A stretch of 64,000 bases of DNA from Bhargavaea changchunensis (GTDB lineage Bacteria > Bacillota > Bacilli > Bacillales_A > Planococcaceae). The notes below the pieces were generated by a model. The model was not told the origin of the DNA. It saw only the letters and a list, made by a program, of their open reading frames with translations, and did not search any database. This document shows, one piece after another, positions 43,369 to 51,959 of the stretch (position 1 is its first letter; the number at the start of each line of letters is the position of its first letter). The position numbers and the translations under genes were made by a program. The stretch is from positions 248,001 to 312,000 of the forward strand of contig NZ_JBHTCT010000005.1 of the NCBI RefSeq assembly GCF_042665595.1, in the 5' to 3' direction.

Positions 43369-44605
43369 GGGCTGCCTCCTTAGGTCTTCGTTGTTTTTCA
43401 ATTCCTGATGCCAGTTTCAGTGAAATCAGCACCAACATCAGCAACGCCAGCAGGAACCACCAGGCGTACTGGAAAGAATGGCTTACATCAACCATCATTC
43501 CGAACAGGGGCGGAACAAAGAGGACACCACAAGACCCGATGGTCAGCGTAAAGCCAGTCGACAATCCGACCCGTTCTTTTGGTACCACCTCTGTGGCGCT
43601 GTTCATCCAAATTCCGTTATAGCCGGCAATACAAAAGCCTAGCACTGCGGCTATAGCGGCCAACACATAATAAGGTGTTCCCGCAGGCAACATGCTAATC
43701 AGGGTAATCAAAACCGCCGAAATGAGCGTCACCAGAATCAGGACAATGATTCTCCTGGACTGGAACAGGGTGTCACTAATGATGCCCCACCCGATCCGGC
43801 CAAGTGAACCGGCCACCTCTGAAATGACCAGCAAACCGGCAGCAGCGGTCAAACTGATCCCGATAAACTCATGACTATAAATGACCAGATACGTATTGAA
43901 GGTCATCTGAATCCCGGTCAATCCCATTGCTGCAAGGCTGATCAGGACAAGCGGACGGTTTTTGGCGACATCCGACAAGCCGGAAAAAAGATTCTTCCAC
44001 CCACGGTCCTTTGCAGGTATTTCGCTGATGCCCGCAGGATCCTTATAAAAACAGGAAGCCAGCAATCCGCCGGTGATCAGCAAGGCGGCTGACGTCAGAA
44101 TCGAGGCTTTCCATCCATATGCCTCACCCAACGGCAGCAGGATAATCGCTGCGAGCGCCGAGCCGAATGTAACCCCCATCTGCTTAATTCCCATCGCGAT
44201 TCCCCGCTTCTCCGGAAACCAGAAGAAAATCCCCTTGTTCGCCGTCGGGTGCATCGATCCGTATCCGAGACCAGCCACGGTAATACACAGCAATACAAAA
44301 CCGAAATAGGGCAACAGCGACATGGCGACAAACGCGCCGGTTACACAGGTTGCCACAAGAATCAGCATCCGCCTGGAAGAAATGATGTCTGACAGATAGC
44401 CGGACGGGATCGCGATCAGCGCCTGCCCCAGAAATAGAGCAGCCGTCAGCATGCCGATCTGGGAATTTGTGAGATTCAGGTCATAGCCGATCAAAATACT
44501 GAGGGGCGCAATACTACGCCCCGCAAATGCCACTAATATCTGCACAATCAGCAACCACAGCAACATCGTCCACGATTGCCTTAAAACAATAGAATGGGAT
44601 CCCAT
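43358..44605 (-). CDS. Major facilitator superfamily transporter
   Basis: 415 residues, 12 predicted helices in two halves. MFS loop motifs: GYLSDIISSRRMLI after helix 2 and GRIGWGIISDTLFQSRR in the second half. It resembles MFS organic-acid permeases (ACS/OFA-like), likely importing the acid degraded by this operon. Start behind AAGGAGATG. It is located between the SSS symporter and flavin-reductase genes. Confidence 0.88.
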   Translation of the reverse strand: MGSHSIVLRQSWTMLLWLLIVQILVAFAGRSIAPLSILIGYDLNLTNSQIGMLTAALFLGQALIAIPSGYLSDIISSRRMLILVATCVTGAFVAMSLLPYFGFVLLCITVAGLGYGSMHPTANKGIFFWFPEKRGIAMGIKQMGVTFGSALAAIILLPLGEAYGWKASILTSAALLITGGLLASCFYKDPAGISEIPAKDRGWKNLFSGLSDVAKNRPLVLISLAAMGLTGIQMTFNTYLVIYSHEFIGISLTAAAGLLVISEVAGSLGRIGWGIISDTLFQSRRIIVLILVTLISAVLITLISMLPAGTPYYVLAAIAAVLGFCIAGYNGIWMNSATEVVPKERVGLSTGFTLTIGSCGVLFVPPLFGMMVDVSHSFQYAWWFLLALLMLVLISLKLASGIEKQRRPKEAAHAD

Positions 44606-44617
44606 CCCTTCATCTCC

Positions 44618-46132
44618 TTAGTTCTGGGTCGGCATCCTCGTGAGTGCCGGCGCCGCCACTTCCTCATCGTCCTCTTCTGCTGAAGGAACGAGGATGGAAC
44701 CGACAACCGCGACCAGGAAGTTCAGCGCCAGCCCGATGACCCCGCCATGGATACCCATGACTGTTTTATGGCCTGTCCAAGTCATGAGCCCGGCGACGAT
44801 CGCGCCAAGAAGCATCCCCCAGAACACCGGCTTCGCGGACATCTTCTTCCAATAGATGCCGAGCACAAATGCCGGGAAGACCTGGACGAGCAATTCAAAC
44901 TTGAGAACAAAGATTTCATACAGGGTGCCCGGAGGATTCCAGGCAATCCAGAGAAGCAAAGCGATGACAACAACGCCTGCGATTTTGCCGGCCATCAGCT
45001 TTTTCTTTTCCGGCGCATCGGGATTAATGTATTTTCCATACAAATCATTCGAGACGATTGAAGAGAAGCTGAGCAGGACAGAGTCCGCAGTGGAAATGAT
45101 CGCCGCGACAATGGCGCCGAAGAAAATGATCATGATCCAGTAGAAGAACCCGTTGATTCCGGCGATTTCGTTTGCCAGAAGTCCGACCAGCTGTTCAGAT
45201 CCTGCTGTATCCAGGCCAGGAATAACGACGATCCCGATCAAACCGATGAACAGGACGAGACCGGTCGTGATCGGCGGCATCCAGGCCATGCGGGCAAACG
45301 ACTTCTTCAGTGTCCGCTCGCTCTTCGAAGCGAAAATCCTCTGGACCGCATGCGGATAGATTGCCGCTCCAAACCCGACCAGAAGCAACATACTGAACCA
45401 GTTAATCGATGTGGTCAGATCCGGCACACCGACAAGACCCGGATCGACGTCGGCAATGCTTTGAGTAATCGTTCCAATCTTGCCCCCCGCCAGATAAATG
45501 GCACCAATCAGGAAGATGACAATCCCGACCATGAGGACAAGCCCCTGCATGACGTCGGTAAAGGCGACAGCACGCATGCCGCCCATCCACTCATAGGCCA
45601 GCATGACAAGGATGAACCCGACAACCGCCACCTGGTAGGGAATCGTTCCGCCTGTCAGGCTGGTGACCGCATGGCCGATTGCGACCAGCTGTTCCAGTAG
45701 GTAGTTGCCCAGCCCCCACAGCATGAGGAAAATCGCCAGGATTGTAACCCGCTTAGACTTAAACCGATGGCTCAGCCAGTCGGAAGGCGTGATGAAATTA
45801 TGCTTCTTGCCCAGTACATACATCCTCGGCGCAAAGAGGAGATAGATCCCGATGATGATGGTCATGAAGGAAATCGACTGCAACCAGGTCAGCCCGGTCC
45901 GGTAAGCCGACGGGGCATAGCCGACAATCGTGTTACCGCTGTACTGCGTGGCATATAGGGTGAAGAACAACGCAACAAATCCAAGGTTTCGGCCGGCCAG
46001 ATAGTAGTTGCTGAGGCTGTTGTTGACCGTTTTATCGGAGCGTCCGGCAAACCATCCGATGGCAAGCATGATGACCGCATAGGCAATGAGGATGATGACT
46101 CCGTCCAAGCCCGCAAACTTGAGTTCTGTCAT
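44618..46132 (-). CDS. Sodium:solute symporter (SSS family)
   Basis: 504 residues with about 13 helices. SSS signatures: NYYLAGRNLGFVALFFTLYATQ at helices 1-2, GGMRAVAFTDVMQG, and GAIVAAIISTADSVLLSFSS containing the Na+-site residues. An acidic C-terminal tail ends the chain. The combination with an upstream DUF3311 gene parallels the YhjB-YhjC and PanF-like pairs. Cargo is probably a carboxylate used by the neighbouring CoA-transferase and lyase. Confidence 0.9.
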   Translation of the reverse strand: MTELKFAGLDGVIILIAYAVIMLAIGWFAGRSDKTVNNSLSNYYLAGRNLGFVALFFTLYATQYSGNTIVGYAPSAYRTGLTWLQSISFMTIIIGIYLLFAPRMYVLGKKHNFITPSDWLSHRFKSKRVTILAIFLMLWGLGNYLLEQLVAIGHAVTSLTGGTIPYQVAVVGFILVMLAYEWMGGMRAVAFTDVMQGLVLMVGIVIFLIGAIYLAGGKIGTITQSIADVDPGLVGVPDLTTSINWFSMLLLVGFGAAIYPHAVQRIFASKSERTLKKSFARMAWMPPITTGLVLFIGLIGIVVIPGLDTAGSEQLVGLLANEIAGINGFFYWIMIIFFGAIVAAIISTADSVLLSFSSIVSNDLYGKYINPDAPEKKKLMAGKIAGVVVIALLLWIAWNPPGTLYEIFVLKFELLVQVFPAFVLGIYWKKMSAKPVFWGMLLGAIVAGLMTWTGHKTVMGIHGGVIGLALNFLVAVVGSILVPSAEEDDEEVAAPALTRMPTQN

Positions 46133-46392
46133 TCTGCCGCTCCCCCTTCCCGCTGCTCCTGCTCTTCTTCATCTTCAACAAGGTTCCACTGCGTCAGCGT
46201 GACCCAGTACAGATAACCGCTTAAGACCAGTGATGCAACCAGGATGATCAATGCCCAGTATGGCAATCCGAACACCAAAGGATAGATGTCCCCCTCCGGA
46301 AAATACCACGGAACATTTGCCAGAACGATCAGCACCAGCCCGATCCAGATCCATTTCTTCCGGATCGGCTCTTTGATAGGTTTGGAATTCAT
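46129..46392 (-). CDS. DUF3311 small membrane partner of the SSS symporter
   Basis: 87 residues from ATG 46392 behind AGGGGAG; a longer frame adds 29 unsupported residues. Two membrane helices (KKWIWIGLVLIVLANVPWYF and FGLPYWALIILVASLVLSG), with WVTLTQWNLVEDEEE after the second. The size, helix pattern and placement directly before an SSS symporter are those of DUF3311/YhjC-like proteins, probably an accessory subunit. It overlaps the symporter by 4 bp. Confidence 0.85.
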   Translation of the reverse strand: MNSKPIKEPIRKKWIWIGLVLIVLANVPWYFPEGDIYPLVFGLPYWALIILVASLVLSGYLYWVTLTQWNLVEDEEEQEQREGGAAE

Positions 46393-46479
46393 AGTCTCTC
46401 CCCTTATAGAAATTTTCCCCTGTGCCCTTCGGTCTGAATTCGTGGTGCGGATCTGGCTGAAGATCGACCTTTTGCGCAA

Positions 46480-47742
46480 TCAGATAATATTCTTTTGTTT
46501 TAGTTCATCCAGTTTCTCCTCGTCATACTCCAGTAGTTTTCCGTAGACGGCCAGATTGTCTTTGCCGACGGACTCGGCCCCGACATGCTTCACTCCACCT
46601 GGCGTGCGGCTCAGTTTCGGCACGACACCGGGCATCGGGAACTCGCCCAAGGTCGGATGATCGGTCTTGATGATCATCTCCCGAGCCGCGTAATGCGGAT
46701 CTTCCACGATATCCTTCGCGGAATAAATCAGCCCGGACGGTACACCATGCTCTTCAAGAAGCGCCAGGATCTCTTTGGCTTCCAGGCTCTTCGTCCATTC
46801 CTCGATCAGGGCGTCCAACTGCTTCTGGTTTTCACCTCGAGCCAAGTGGGTCGCATATCGCTTGTCTTCCGCCAGCTCCGGCTGTCCCATCGCCTCACAC
46901 AGACGCCTAAAGACTCCGTCCGCATTCGCCCCGATGACGACATAGGTTTTGTCTTTGGTGAAGTAGATGTTGGACGGGGCCACTCCCGGCAGGACGTTCC
47001 CCATCCGCTCTCGGATATAGCCTGCCAGCAGATAGTCAGGAATGAGGCTCTCCATAACGGCAAAGACCGACTCATAGATGGCCGTATCGACCACTTGCCC
47101 CTTGCCCGACTGATGGCGCTCCTGAAGGGCGACGAGGGTTCCGATTGTGGCGAACAGTGCCGCCAGCGTATCGCCGATGGAAATCCCGATCCGGGAAGGC
47201 GCCCGGTCTTCAAAGCCGGTTACATAACGGATCCCGCCCATCGCTTCCCCGACACTGCCGAAACCGGCTTTTTTGTGGTACGGCCCGGTCTGTCCAAAAC
47301 CCGATGTCCGGGTCATGATCAGCTTCGGGTTGATCTCGGAAAGCGTTTCGTAGGAAAGTCCCCATTTCTCAAATGTCCCCGGACGGAAGTTCTCGATCAG
47401 GATATCGGACTCCGCCACAAGCTCTTTCAAAATCTCCTGCCCTTCAGGCGTCCGAAGATTCAGTGTAATCGACTTTTTATTTCTGGATTGGATTGGCCAC
47501 CAGAGGCCGACGCCATCCTTTGCCTTGCCCCAATTCCTCAGCGGATCAGAAACGTCCGGAGCCTCGATCTTGATCACTTCAGCTCCAAAATCCCCGAGCA
47601 AACGCCCTGTAAATGGCCCGGCCAGCAAAGTACCGAGTTCAAGAACGCGGATTCCTTCGAGCGGCAGCTTCTGCTCCTCTGCAGTCGAACTTCCTTCCTG
47701 TGCGGAATCCGCTTCTTGCGGCTTTTCTTGAAAGTGAACCAA
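46480..47742 (-). CDS. Type III CoA-transferase (CaiB/BaiF family)
   Basis: 420 residues from TTG 47742 behind GGGGGGATGG; the open frame extends 16 codons upstream into the operator region. Family motifs: VLELGTLLAGPFTGRLLGDFGAEVIKIE at the N-terminus, RNKKSITLNLRTPEG, DILIENFRPGTFEKWGL with the catalytic Asp region, and GFGQTGPY. It moves CoA between acids without a covalent Cys, here probably onto the free acid later cleaved by the HMG-CoA-lyase-like enzyme. First gene of the five-to-six-gene operon controlled by the divergent GntR regulator. Confidence 0.88.
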   Translation of the reverse strand: MVHFQEKPQEADSAQEGSSTAEEQKLPLEGIRVLELGTLLAGPFTGRLLGDFGAEVIKIEAPDVSDPLRNWGKAKDGVGLWWPIQSRNKKSITLNLRTPEGQEILKELVAESDILIENFRPGTFEKWGLSYETLSEINPKLIMTRTSGFGQTGPYHKKAGFGSVGEAMGGIRYVTGFEDRAPSRIGISIGDTLAALFATIGTLVALQERHQSGKGQVVDTAIYESVFAVMESLIPDYLLAGYIRERMGNVLPGVAPSNIYFTKDKTYVVIGANADGVFRRLCEAMGQPELAEDKRYATHLARGENQKQLDALIEEWTKSLEAKEILALLEEHGVPSGLIYSAKDIVEDPHYAAREMIIKTDHPTLGEFPMPGVVPKLSRTPGGVKHVGAESVGKDNLAVYGKLLEYDEEKLDELKQKNII

Positions 47743-47761
47743 AACGCCATCCCCCCATTCA

Positions 47762-47778
47762 GATAAATTTAATTTATC
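47762..47778. promoter_or_regulatory. Perfect palindrome at the CoA-transferase transcription start
   Basis: GATAAATTTAATTTATC, a perfect 17-bp palindrome immediately downstream of the predicted -10. A half-like GATAAATTTATT copy (minus reading) is at about 47829-47839. Likely operator. Confidence 0.6.
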
Positions 47779-47780
47779 AA

Positions 47781-47861
47781 AAAATATCACACGGTATACA
47801 ATCAGTCAATAAAATTCCTAAAACTAAATAAATTTATCTCATAATCATAAATATTGTATAC
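47781..47861. promoter_or_regulatory. CoA-transferase promoter with two GTATAC operator-like sites
   Basis: Minus-strand promoter TTGACT (47809-47804), 17-bp spacer, TATTTT (47786-47781). The spacer contains ATTGTATACCG (GTATAC at 47794-47799). A near-identical copy ATTGTATACAG lies in the opposite orientation at 47854-47863 (GTATAC 47856-47861) on the GntR side. The placement suggests repression of both directions. Confidence 0.65.
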
Positions 47862-47965
47862 AGTAACGAACAAGATCGGCTTTTAGGTCTTATTTCCTTT
47901 ATGTTGGAATTCAGCTAAACTAGTGAGAAGACTTTCCCAAGATACCTCCATAGAAAGGAACCGCC

Positions 47966-48625
47966 ATGAATCCATACAAGTACATGAAAAACGCCATCAT
48001 CGTCGGCCAGTATAAACCGGGAACACGACTTACCGAAAAAGCGCTGGCCGAAGAACTGCAGGTGAGCCGAACCCCGATCCGTGAAGCAATCAAGCAACTG
48101 GAAGTCGACGGGCTGATCACGCCCTACAAAAAACGCGGATATGTCGTAAAGTCCTTCTCAATAGAAGACATCCGCCAAATCTACAACGTCCGTGCGCTCC
48201 TGGAAGGATACGCAACCGGAGAAGCTGCAATCATGCGGACTGATGAAGACATTGAACGGATTACCGCCAAGAACAAGGCTTACCGCCAAGCCATAGAGTC
48301 GGTTGACCGTGAAGACATTGAGACCATTCAGTACATCCAGCAAATCAACCAGCAATTCCATACCGAGATCCTGGCGGCCGCCCGAAACGATCATTTAAAG
48401 GCTCTTATTGAACGGGTGGTCGTTGTGCCGATCATCTTCCGTTCCTTCTACTGGTACGACGAGAGACAGCTCCTGCGCTCACTCCAAGTACATGAAACCA
48501 TCCTGCAAGCCCTCCGCAACAGAGAAAGCGACCGTGCACGTGTGGCCATGCAGGAACACATCTACCAGGGACGGGATGATGTGATTCATGCTCTCCAACA
48601 GCAAAACATCCTCCAAGATGAATAA
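47966..48625 (+). CDS. GntR-family regulator with FCD domain
   Basis: 219 residues. N-terminal winged helix (LTEKALAEELQVSRTPIREAIKQLEVDGLI, residues about 22-51, with RGYVV wing). C-terminal all-helical FCD effector domain with VRALLEGYATGEAA, NQQFHTEILAAARN and VHETILQALRNRESDRA, including the His residues usually binding a metal. It is divergent from the CoA-transferase operon with matching palindromes between, so it is the probable local repressor with an organic acid or acyl-CoA as effector. Confidence 0.9.
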   Translation: MNPYKYMKNAIIVGQYKPGTRLTEKALAEELQVSRTPIREAIKQLEVDGLITPYKKRGYVVKSFSIEDIRQIYNVRALLEGYATGEAAIMRTDEDIERITAKNKAYRQAIESVDREDIETIQYIQQINQQFHTEILAAARNDHLKALIERVVVVPIIFRSFYWYDERQLLRSLQVHETILQALRNRESDRARVAMQEHIYQGRDDVIHALQQQNILQDE

Positions 48626-48630
48626 CCCCA

Positions 48631-48664
48631 AAAAATCCCGCCTCCAATTAATTGAGGCGGGATG
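48631..48664 (-). terminator. Terminator of the small zinc-ribbon gene
   Basis: ATCCCGCCTC/GAGGCGGGAT hairpin; the T run is on the minus strand (ATTTTTTGG), so it mainly ends the convergent small gene and may also stop the GntR transcript. Confidence 0.8.
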
Positions 48665-48730
48665 ACTTGTCTAGTATTCATTTACTCGCAGCTTCCTACT
48701 AATCCAGCGTTTTTTCACGAAGCCACCCTT

Positions 48731-48958
48731 CTACTCCACGTCCTCCTCAAAATCCTTCGGTTCCAGATCATCAGGATTTGGATCATACGGATCGGACGGC
48801 TGGGTGTCGTGAGGATCTTCTACATAAGTACTAGGTCCGCCTGTCGGGTTTGCCACTTCATCCGGTGTGATGCAGTCAGCGCATCGATCAGGTTCGGAAG
48901 AATGGCCGGGATCAAACTCTTTTCCGCATTCAACACAGACCGGGTGCGTTTTGGTCAT
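48731..48958 (-). CDS. Small zinc-ribbon-like acidic protein
   Basis: 75 residues, ATG behind GGAGGCGAGC. Two Cys pairs, CVEC (8-11) and CADC (26-29), in the first 30 residues suggest a zinc ribbon; the rest is acidic and Pro-rich (HDTQPSDPYDPNPDD). No family recognised. A terminator downstream and a good ribosome site support expression. Confidence 0.65.
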   Translation of the reverse strand: MTKTHPVCVECGKEFDPGHSSEPDRCADCITPDEVANPTGGPSTYVEDPHDTQPSDPYDPNPDDLEPKDFEEDVE

Positions 48959-49115
48959 GGGCTGCTCGCCTCCATTTTGTCATTTTGGCTTTATTATGCG
49001 GAGTTCGCACGGCTTCCATTCAGATTGCCCAAACATAATGAGTTGAGTCATTAGTGACTAGTTTAAATGGCTATCCATATACAAAATCTATTGATTATAT
49101 GTTCACAGCACCATA

Positions 49116-49140
49116 AAAAAAAGACCGTCATAAAACGATC
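49116..49140 (-). terminator. Terminator of a small minus-strand gene
   Basis: GATCGT/ACGGTC hairpin (one G-U) followed by eight T on the minus strand. Confidence 0.72.
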
Positions 49141-49285
49141 ATTGTAAGGCACTGATTGCGCGCTCGAGCAGGTCGATATCTTCTGCAATCTTCAGCTGCA
49201 TTTCTTCGTCCCGGCACTCTTCCAAATCTATATATAATCGCAAAAGCTCATACGAAAACATCTGGTATTCAACAGTATTCTCCAA
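49139..49285 (-). CDS. Small hypothetical helical protein
   Basis: About 48 residues if TTG 49285 (behind GGGGGT) is used; the frame is open to 49381. The core MFSYELLRLYIDLEECRDEE followed by LKIAEDIDLLERAISALQ looks like two amphipathic helices. The terminator directly after the stop supports a transcript. Family unknown; it is too short to name. Start uncertain. Confidence 0.42.
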   Translation of the reverse strand: MENTVEYQMFSYELLRLYIDLEECRDEEMQLKIAEDIDLLERAISALQ

Positions 49286-49487
49286 TATTCGCGTTACCCC
49301 CATTGTGGAACTGTATCTACATATTCCCACCCCTTTAGAATATAAACCATGTTTGACGTCCACTTTTTTCGATCTTTTCAACCGGCTTAGGGGTATTTCA
49401 CCTAATCGCCCTCCACTTCAGGCAGACAGAATCTTCCCCATTTTGGATGATTCATACTATAAGACTAATTTTTATGAAATAAATTTA

Positions 49488-49496
49488 TGCTATAAT
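49488..49496 (+). promoter_or_regulatory. Extended -10 promoter element of the amidase gene
   Basis: TGCTATAAT, a perfect extended -10; the -35 region is weak and AT-rich. It lies 110 bp upstream of the start codon. Confidence 0.6.
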
Positions 49497-49606
49497 ATTC
49501 CGGAATCCTTATCGCAGATCATTCCCGGTCATTCGGCATATTCCGCGGCAAGGAAAACTCGTTGTCAATATCGCTGTCTCCAAAATCTATACATAAGGTG
49601 GATGAA

Positions 49607-51616
49607 ATGAAAAAAAACAAACTGTCCAAGAAGATTCTCGCCGTCACCGTTGCCCTTTCCCTATCTGCTCCATTCGCGGTTCTGGCTGAATCACCCGCCA
49701 AGGTTGTCGTTGATCCGGGCCATGGCGGTCATGACTCAGGAGCTCTCGGAAATGGGCTTCTGGAAAAGAATCTGAACCTGAAGCTGTCCCTGATGATCAA
49801 CCAGAAACTCAACGCCTCTTACGTCGTGAACACAAGAATGACAAGGGACTCGGACATTTACCTTTCCCTCAATGAGAGAACCGACTTCGCCAATAACTGG
49901 GGCGCGGACTTGCTTGTGTCTGTCCACCATAACTCCTCTGGCGGTTCCGGATATGAAGATTATATCCACTCCGGAAACGCAACGGCAAAAGATCGTGAAG
50001 TCCAAAATGAAATCAACAAAGAAGTCCAAAAGGTACTGAACCGATATGGGCTGAATAACCGCGGAAAGAAAAGTGCCAACTTCCATGTTCTTCGGGAATC
50101 CGGTATGACTTCCATTCTTCTTGAGATCCTGTTTGTTGATAATCCGACAGATGCAGCACATCTCCGGAACAACAACTTCATGAATGACATGGCTTCCGCC
50201 ATTACACTCGGCATTGCCCAGGCATTGGATCTGCCGCTCAAAGAAAACGCTTCGGCCCCTTCGATCGGAAGCGGGGGTGCTGAGCACGCTTCAGGGATCA
50301 ATGTCCAGCAGTTGAACGGTACGTTCGAATCAACAGCGGATAACCTGAACGTCAGGACGGGCAACACGACACAGTACCGCTCGCTCGGCAAACTCAACAA
50401 AGGCGACAAGATCCAGGTCACCGGTGTAACATCCAATGGCTGGTACCGATTCAGCTTCAACGGGACAACTGCGTATGTCAGCGGAGATTATCTGAAGCAA
50501 ATTGCTTCGGCCCCTTCCACCCCGTCCAACGGAATGATTTACGGCAAGACGCTGTCTCTCGGCGCAACCGGATCGGCCGTAAAAGACTGGCAGCGCGACA
50601 TGAACACGGTCGGCTTCAAGATGGCGATTGACGGAAGCTTCGGATACAGTTCCCGCACGGCGGCAATCGCTTTCCAGAAAAAGTACGGACTCACTCCGGA
50701 CGGTTATTTCGGGCCTTCTTCCCAGCAGAAGATGGCGACCCTGCTCAACGGCTCAAGCAAGCCGGCCAAGCCTTCCAAGCCGGCTGAACCTGAAAAAACC
50801 GAAAAACCGGCAACGTCCGGCGGCATGATCTACGGTAAAACTTTGTCGCTCGGTGCGACCGGATCAGCCGTTAAAGACTGGCAGCGCGACATGAACACAG
50901 TCGGCTTCAAGATGGCGATTGACGGAAGCTTCGGCTACGGCTCCCGCACGGCGGCGATCGCCTTCCAGAAAAAGCACGGACTCACGCCGGACGGCTATTT
51001 CGGACCATCTTCCCAACAGAAGATGGCCAGCCTGCTCAACGGCTCAAGCAAACCGGCAAAGCCTTCCAAGCCGGCTGAACCTGAAAAAACCGAAAAACCG
51101 GCAACGTCCGGCGGCATGATCTACGGTAAAACTTTGTCGCTCGGTGCGACTGGATCAGCCGTAAAAGACTGGCAACGCGACATGAATACCGTCGGCTTCA
51201 AGATGGCGATTGACGGAAGCTTCGGCTATGGCTCCCGCACAGCGGCGATTGCTTTCCAGAAAAAGCATGGACTCACGCCGGACGGTTATTTCGGGCCTTC
51301 TTCCCAACAGAAGATGGCCAGCCTGCTCAACGGCTCAAGTAAGCCTTCCAAGCCGGCTGAACCCGTAAAAACCGAAAAACCGGCAACGTCCGGCGGCATG
51401 ATCTACGGCAAGACACTGTCGCTCGGAGCGACAGGATCGGCGGTAAAAGACTGGCAGCGCGACATGAACAAAGTCGGCTATAAAATGGCAATCGACGGAA
51501 GCTTCGGATACGGCTCCCGCACGGCAGCAATCGCCTTCCAGAAAAAGCATGGACTCACGCCGGACGGTTACTTCGGACCGGCTTCCCAGCAAAAGATGGC
51601 GAGCCTGCTGAAATAA
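49607..51616 (+). CDS. Secreted N-acetylmuramoyl-L-alanine amidase with SH3b and four PG-binding repeats
   Basis: 669 residues from ATG 49607 (AAGGTGGATG upstream). Signal peptide ending near VLAES. Amidase_3 domain (about 33-215) with VVDPGHGGHDSG, the Glu in LLEKNLNL, VSVHHNSS and the Glu in SILLEILFVDN: the zinc ligands and catalytic Glu are present. An SH3b domain follows (DNLNVRTGNTTQYRSLGKL to AYVSGDYLK). Then four almost identical peptidoglycan-binding-1 units are linked by Lys/Pro/Ala/Glu-rich spacers. It cleaves the MurNAc-L-Ala bond in the cell wall; a role in cell separation or turnover is likely. Confidence 0.93.
   Translation: MKKNKLSKKILAVTVALSLSAPFAVLAESPAKVVVDPGHGGHDSGALGNGLLEKNLNLKLSLMINQKLNASYVVNTRMTRDSDIYLSLNERTDFANNWGADLLVSVHHNSSGGSGYEDYIHSGNATAKDREVQNEINKEVQKVLNRYGLNNRGKKSANFHVLRESGMTSILLEILFVDNPTDAAHLRNNNFMNDMASAITLGIAQALDLPLKENASAPSIGSGGAEHASGINVQQLNGTFESTADNLNVRTGNTTQYRSLGKLNKGDKIQVTGVTSNGWYRFSFNGTTAYVSGDYLKQIASAPSTPSNGMIYGKTLSLGATGSAVKDWQRDMNTVGFKMAIDGSFGYSSRTAAIAFQKKYGLTPDGYFGPSSQQKMATLLNGSSKPAKPSKPAEPEKTEKPATSGGMIYGKTLSLGATGSAVKDWQRDMNTVGFKMAIDGSFGYGSRTAAIAFQKKHGLTPDGYFGPSSQQKMASLLNGSSKPAKPSKPAEPEKTEKPATSGGMIYGKTLSLGATGSAVKDWQRDMNTVGFKMAIDGSFGYGSRTAAIAFQKKHGLTPDGYFGPSSQQKMASLLNGSSKPSKPAEPVKTEKPATSGGMIYGKTLSLGATGSAVKDWQRDMNKVGYKMAIDGSFGYGSRTAAIAFQKKHGLTPDGYFGPASQQKMASLLK
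50534..51613 (+). repeat. Four near-identical tandem coding repeats (291/291/282-bp spacing)
   Basis: Units start at 50534, 50825, 51116 and 51398. Each encodes MIYGKTLSLGATGSAVKDWQ through DGYFGP(S/A)SQQKMA plus a linker. The third linker lacks three residues (9 bp). Nucleotide identity is high, so copy number is probably prone to change by recombination. Confidence 0.93.
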
Positions 51617-51639
51617 TTCAATACCCGGCATTGCAAGAC

Positions 51640-51690
51640 AAGCTCCCTCCCCACCACCTGCCTCCGGCGGTGTTGGGAGGGAGCTTTTTT
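51640..51690 (+). terminator. Amidase gene terminator
   Basis: AAGCTCCCTCCC/GGGAGGGAGCTT 12-bp stem followed by a T run. Confidence 0.9.
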
Positions 51691-51828
51691 CTTTTATGCA
51701 CCATGCTTCTGTTGTGCAACAGACCTTCTTCTGTCTGCATTCGAGAATCGAGTTTTTTCACGCAAAACCAATCTTTTATTAATAGGACTGTAAAATTTAG
51801 TAGGTTTTATTACAAACATGAAGCAATT

Positions 51829-51873
51829 TGTAATCTAACTGTAATCTATTAACCTCTATGACTCTGCTAAAAT
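51829..51873 (+). promoter_or_regulatory. WalR-type box and extended -10 promoter
   Basis: TGTAAT-CTAAC-TGTAAT at 51829-51845 matches the WalR (YycF) consensus TGTWAH-N5-TGTWAH. An extended -10, TGCTAAAAT, ends at 51873; the box occupies the position of a missing -35, as expected for an activator site. The gene controlled is a LysM/NlpC wall hydrolase. Confidence 0.75.
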
Positions 51874-51959
51874 GAGCAATAGATTATTAGACCAGATAGA
51901 AACTACCATTCTGAATTGAATTTGTAACATATAAAAAACCTGACCAGGGGGAAATAACG

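Noticed and set aside
51691..51959. c-di-AMP (ydaO-type) riboswitch before the LysM/NlpC gene
   Set aside because: Such switches often precede wall-hydrolase genes, but the conserved aptamer segments are not present; only a WalR-type box and promoter are seen.
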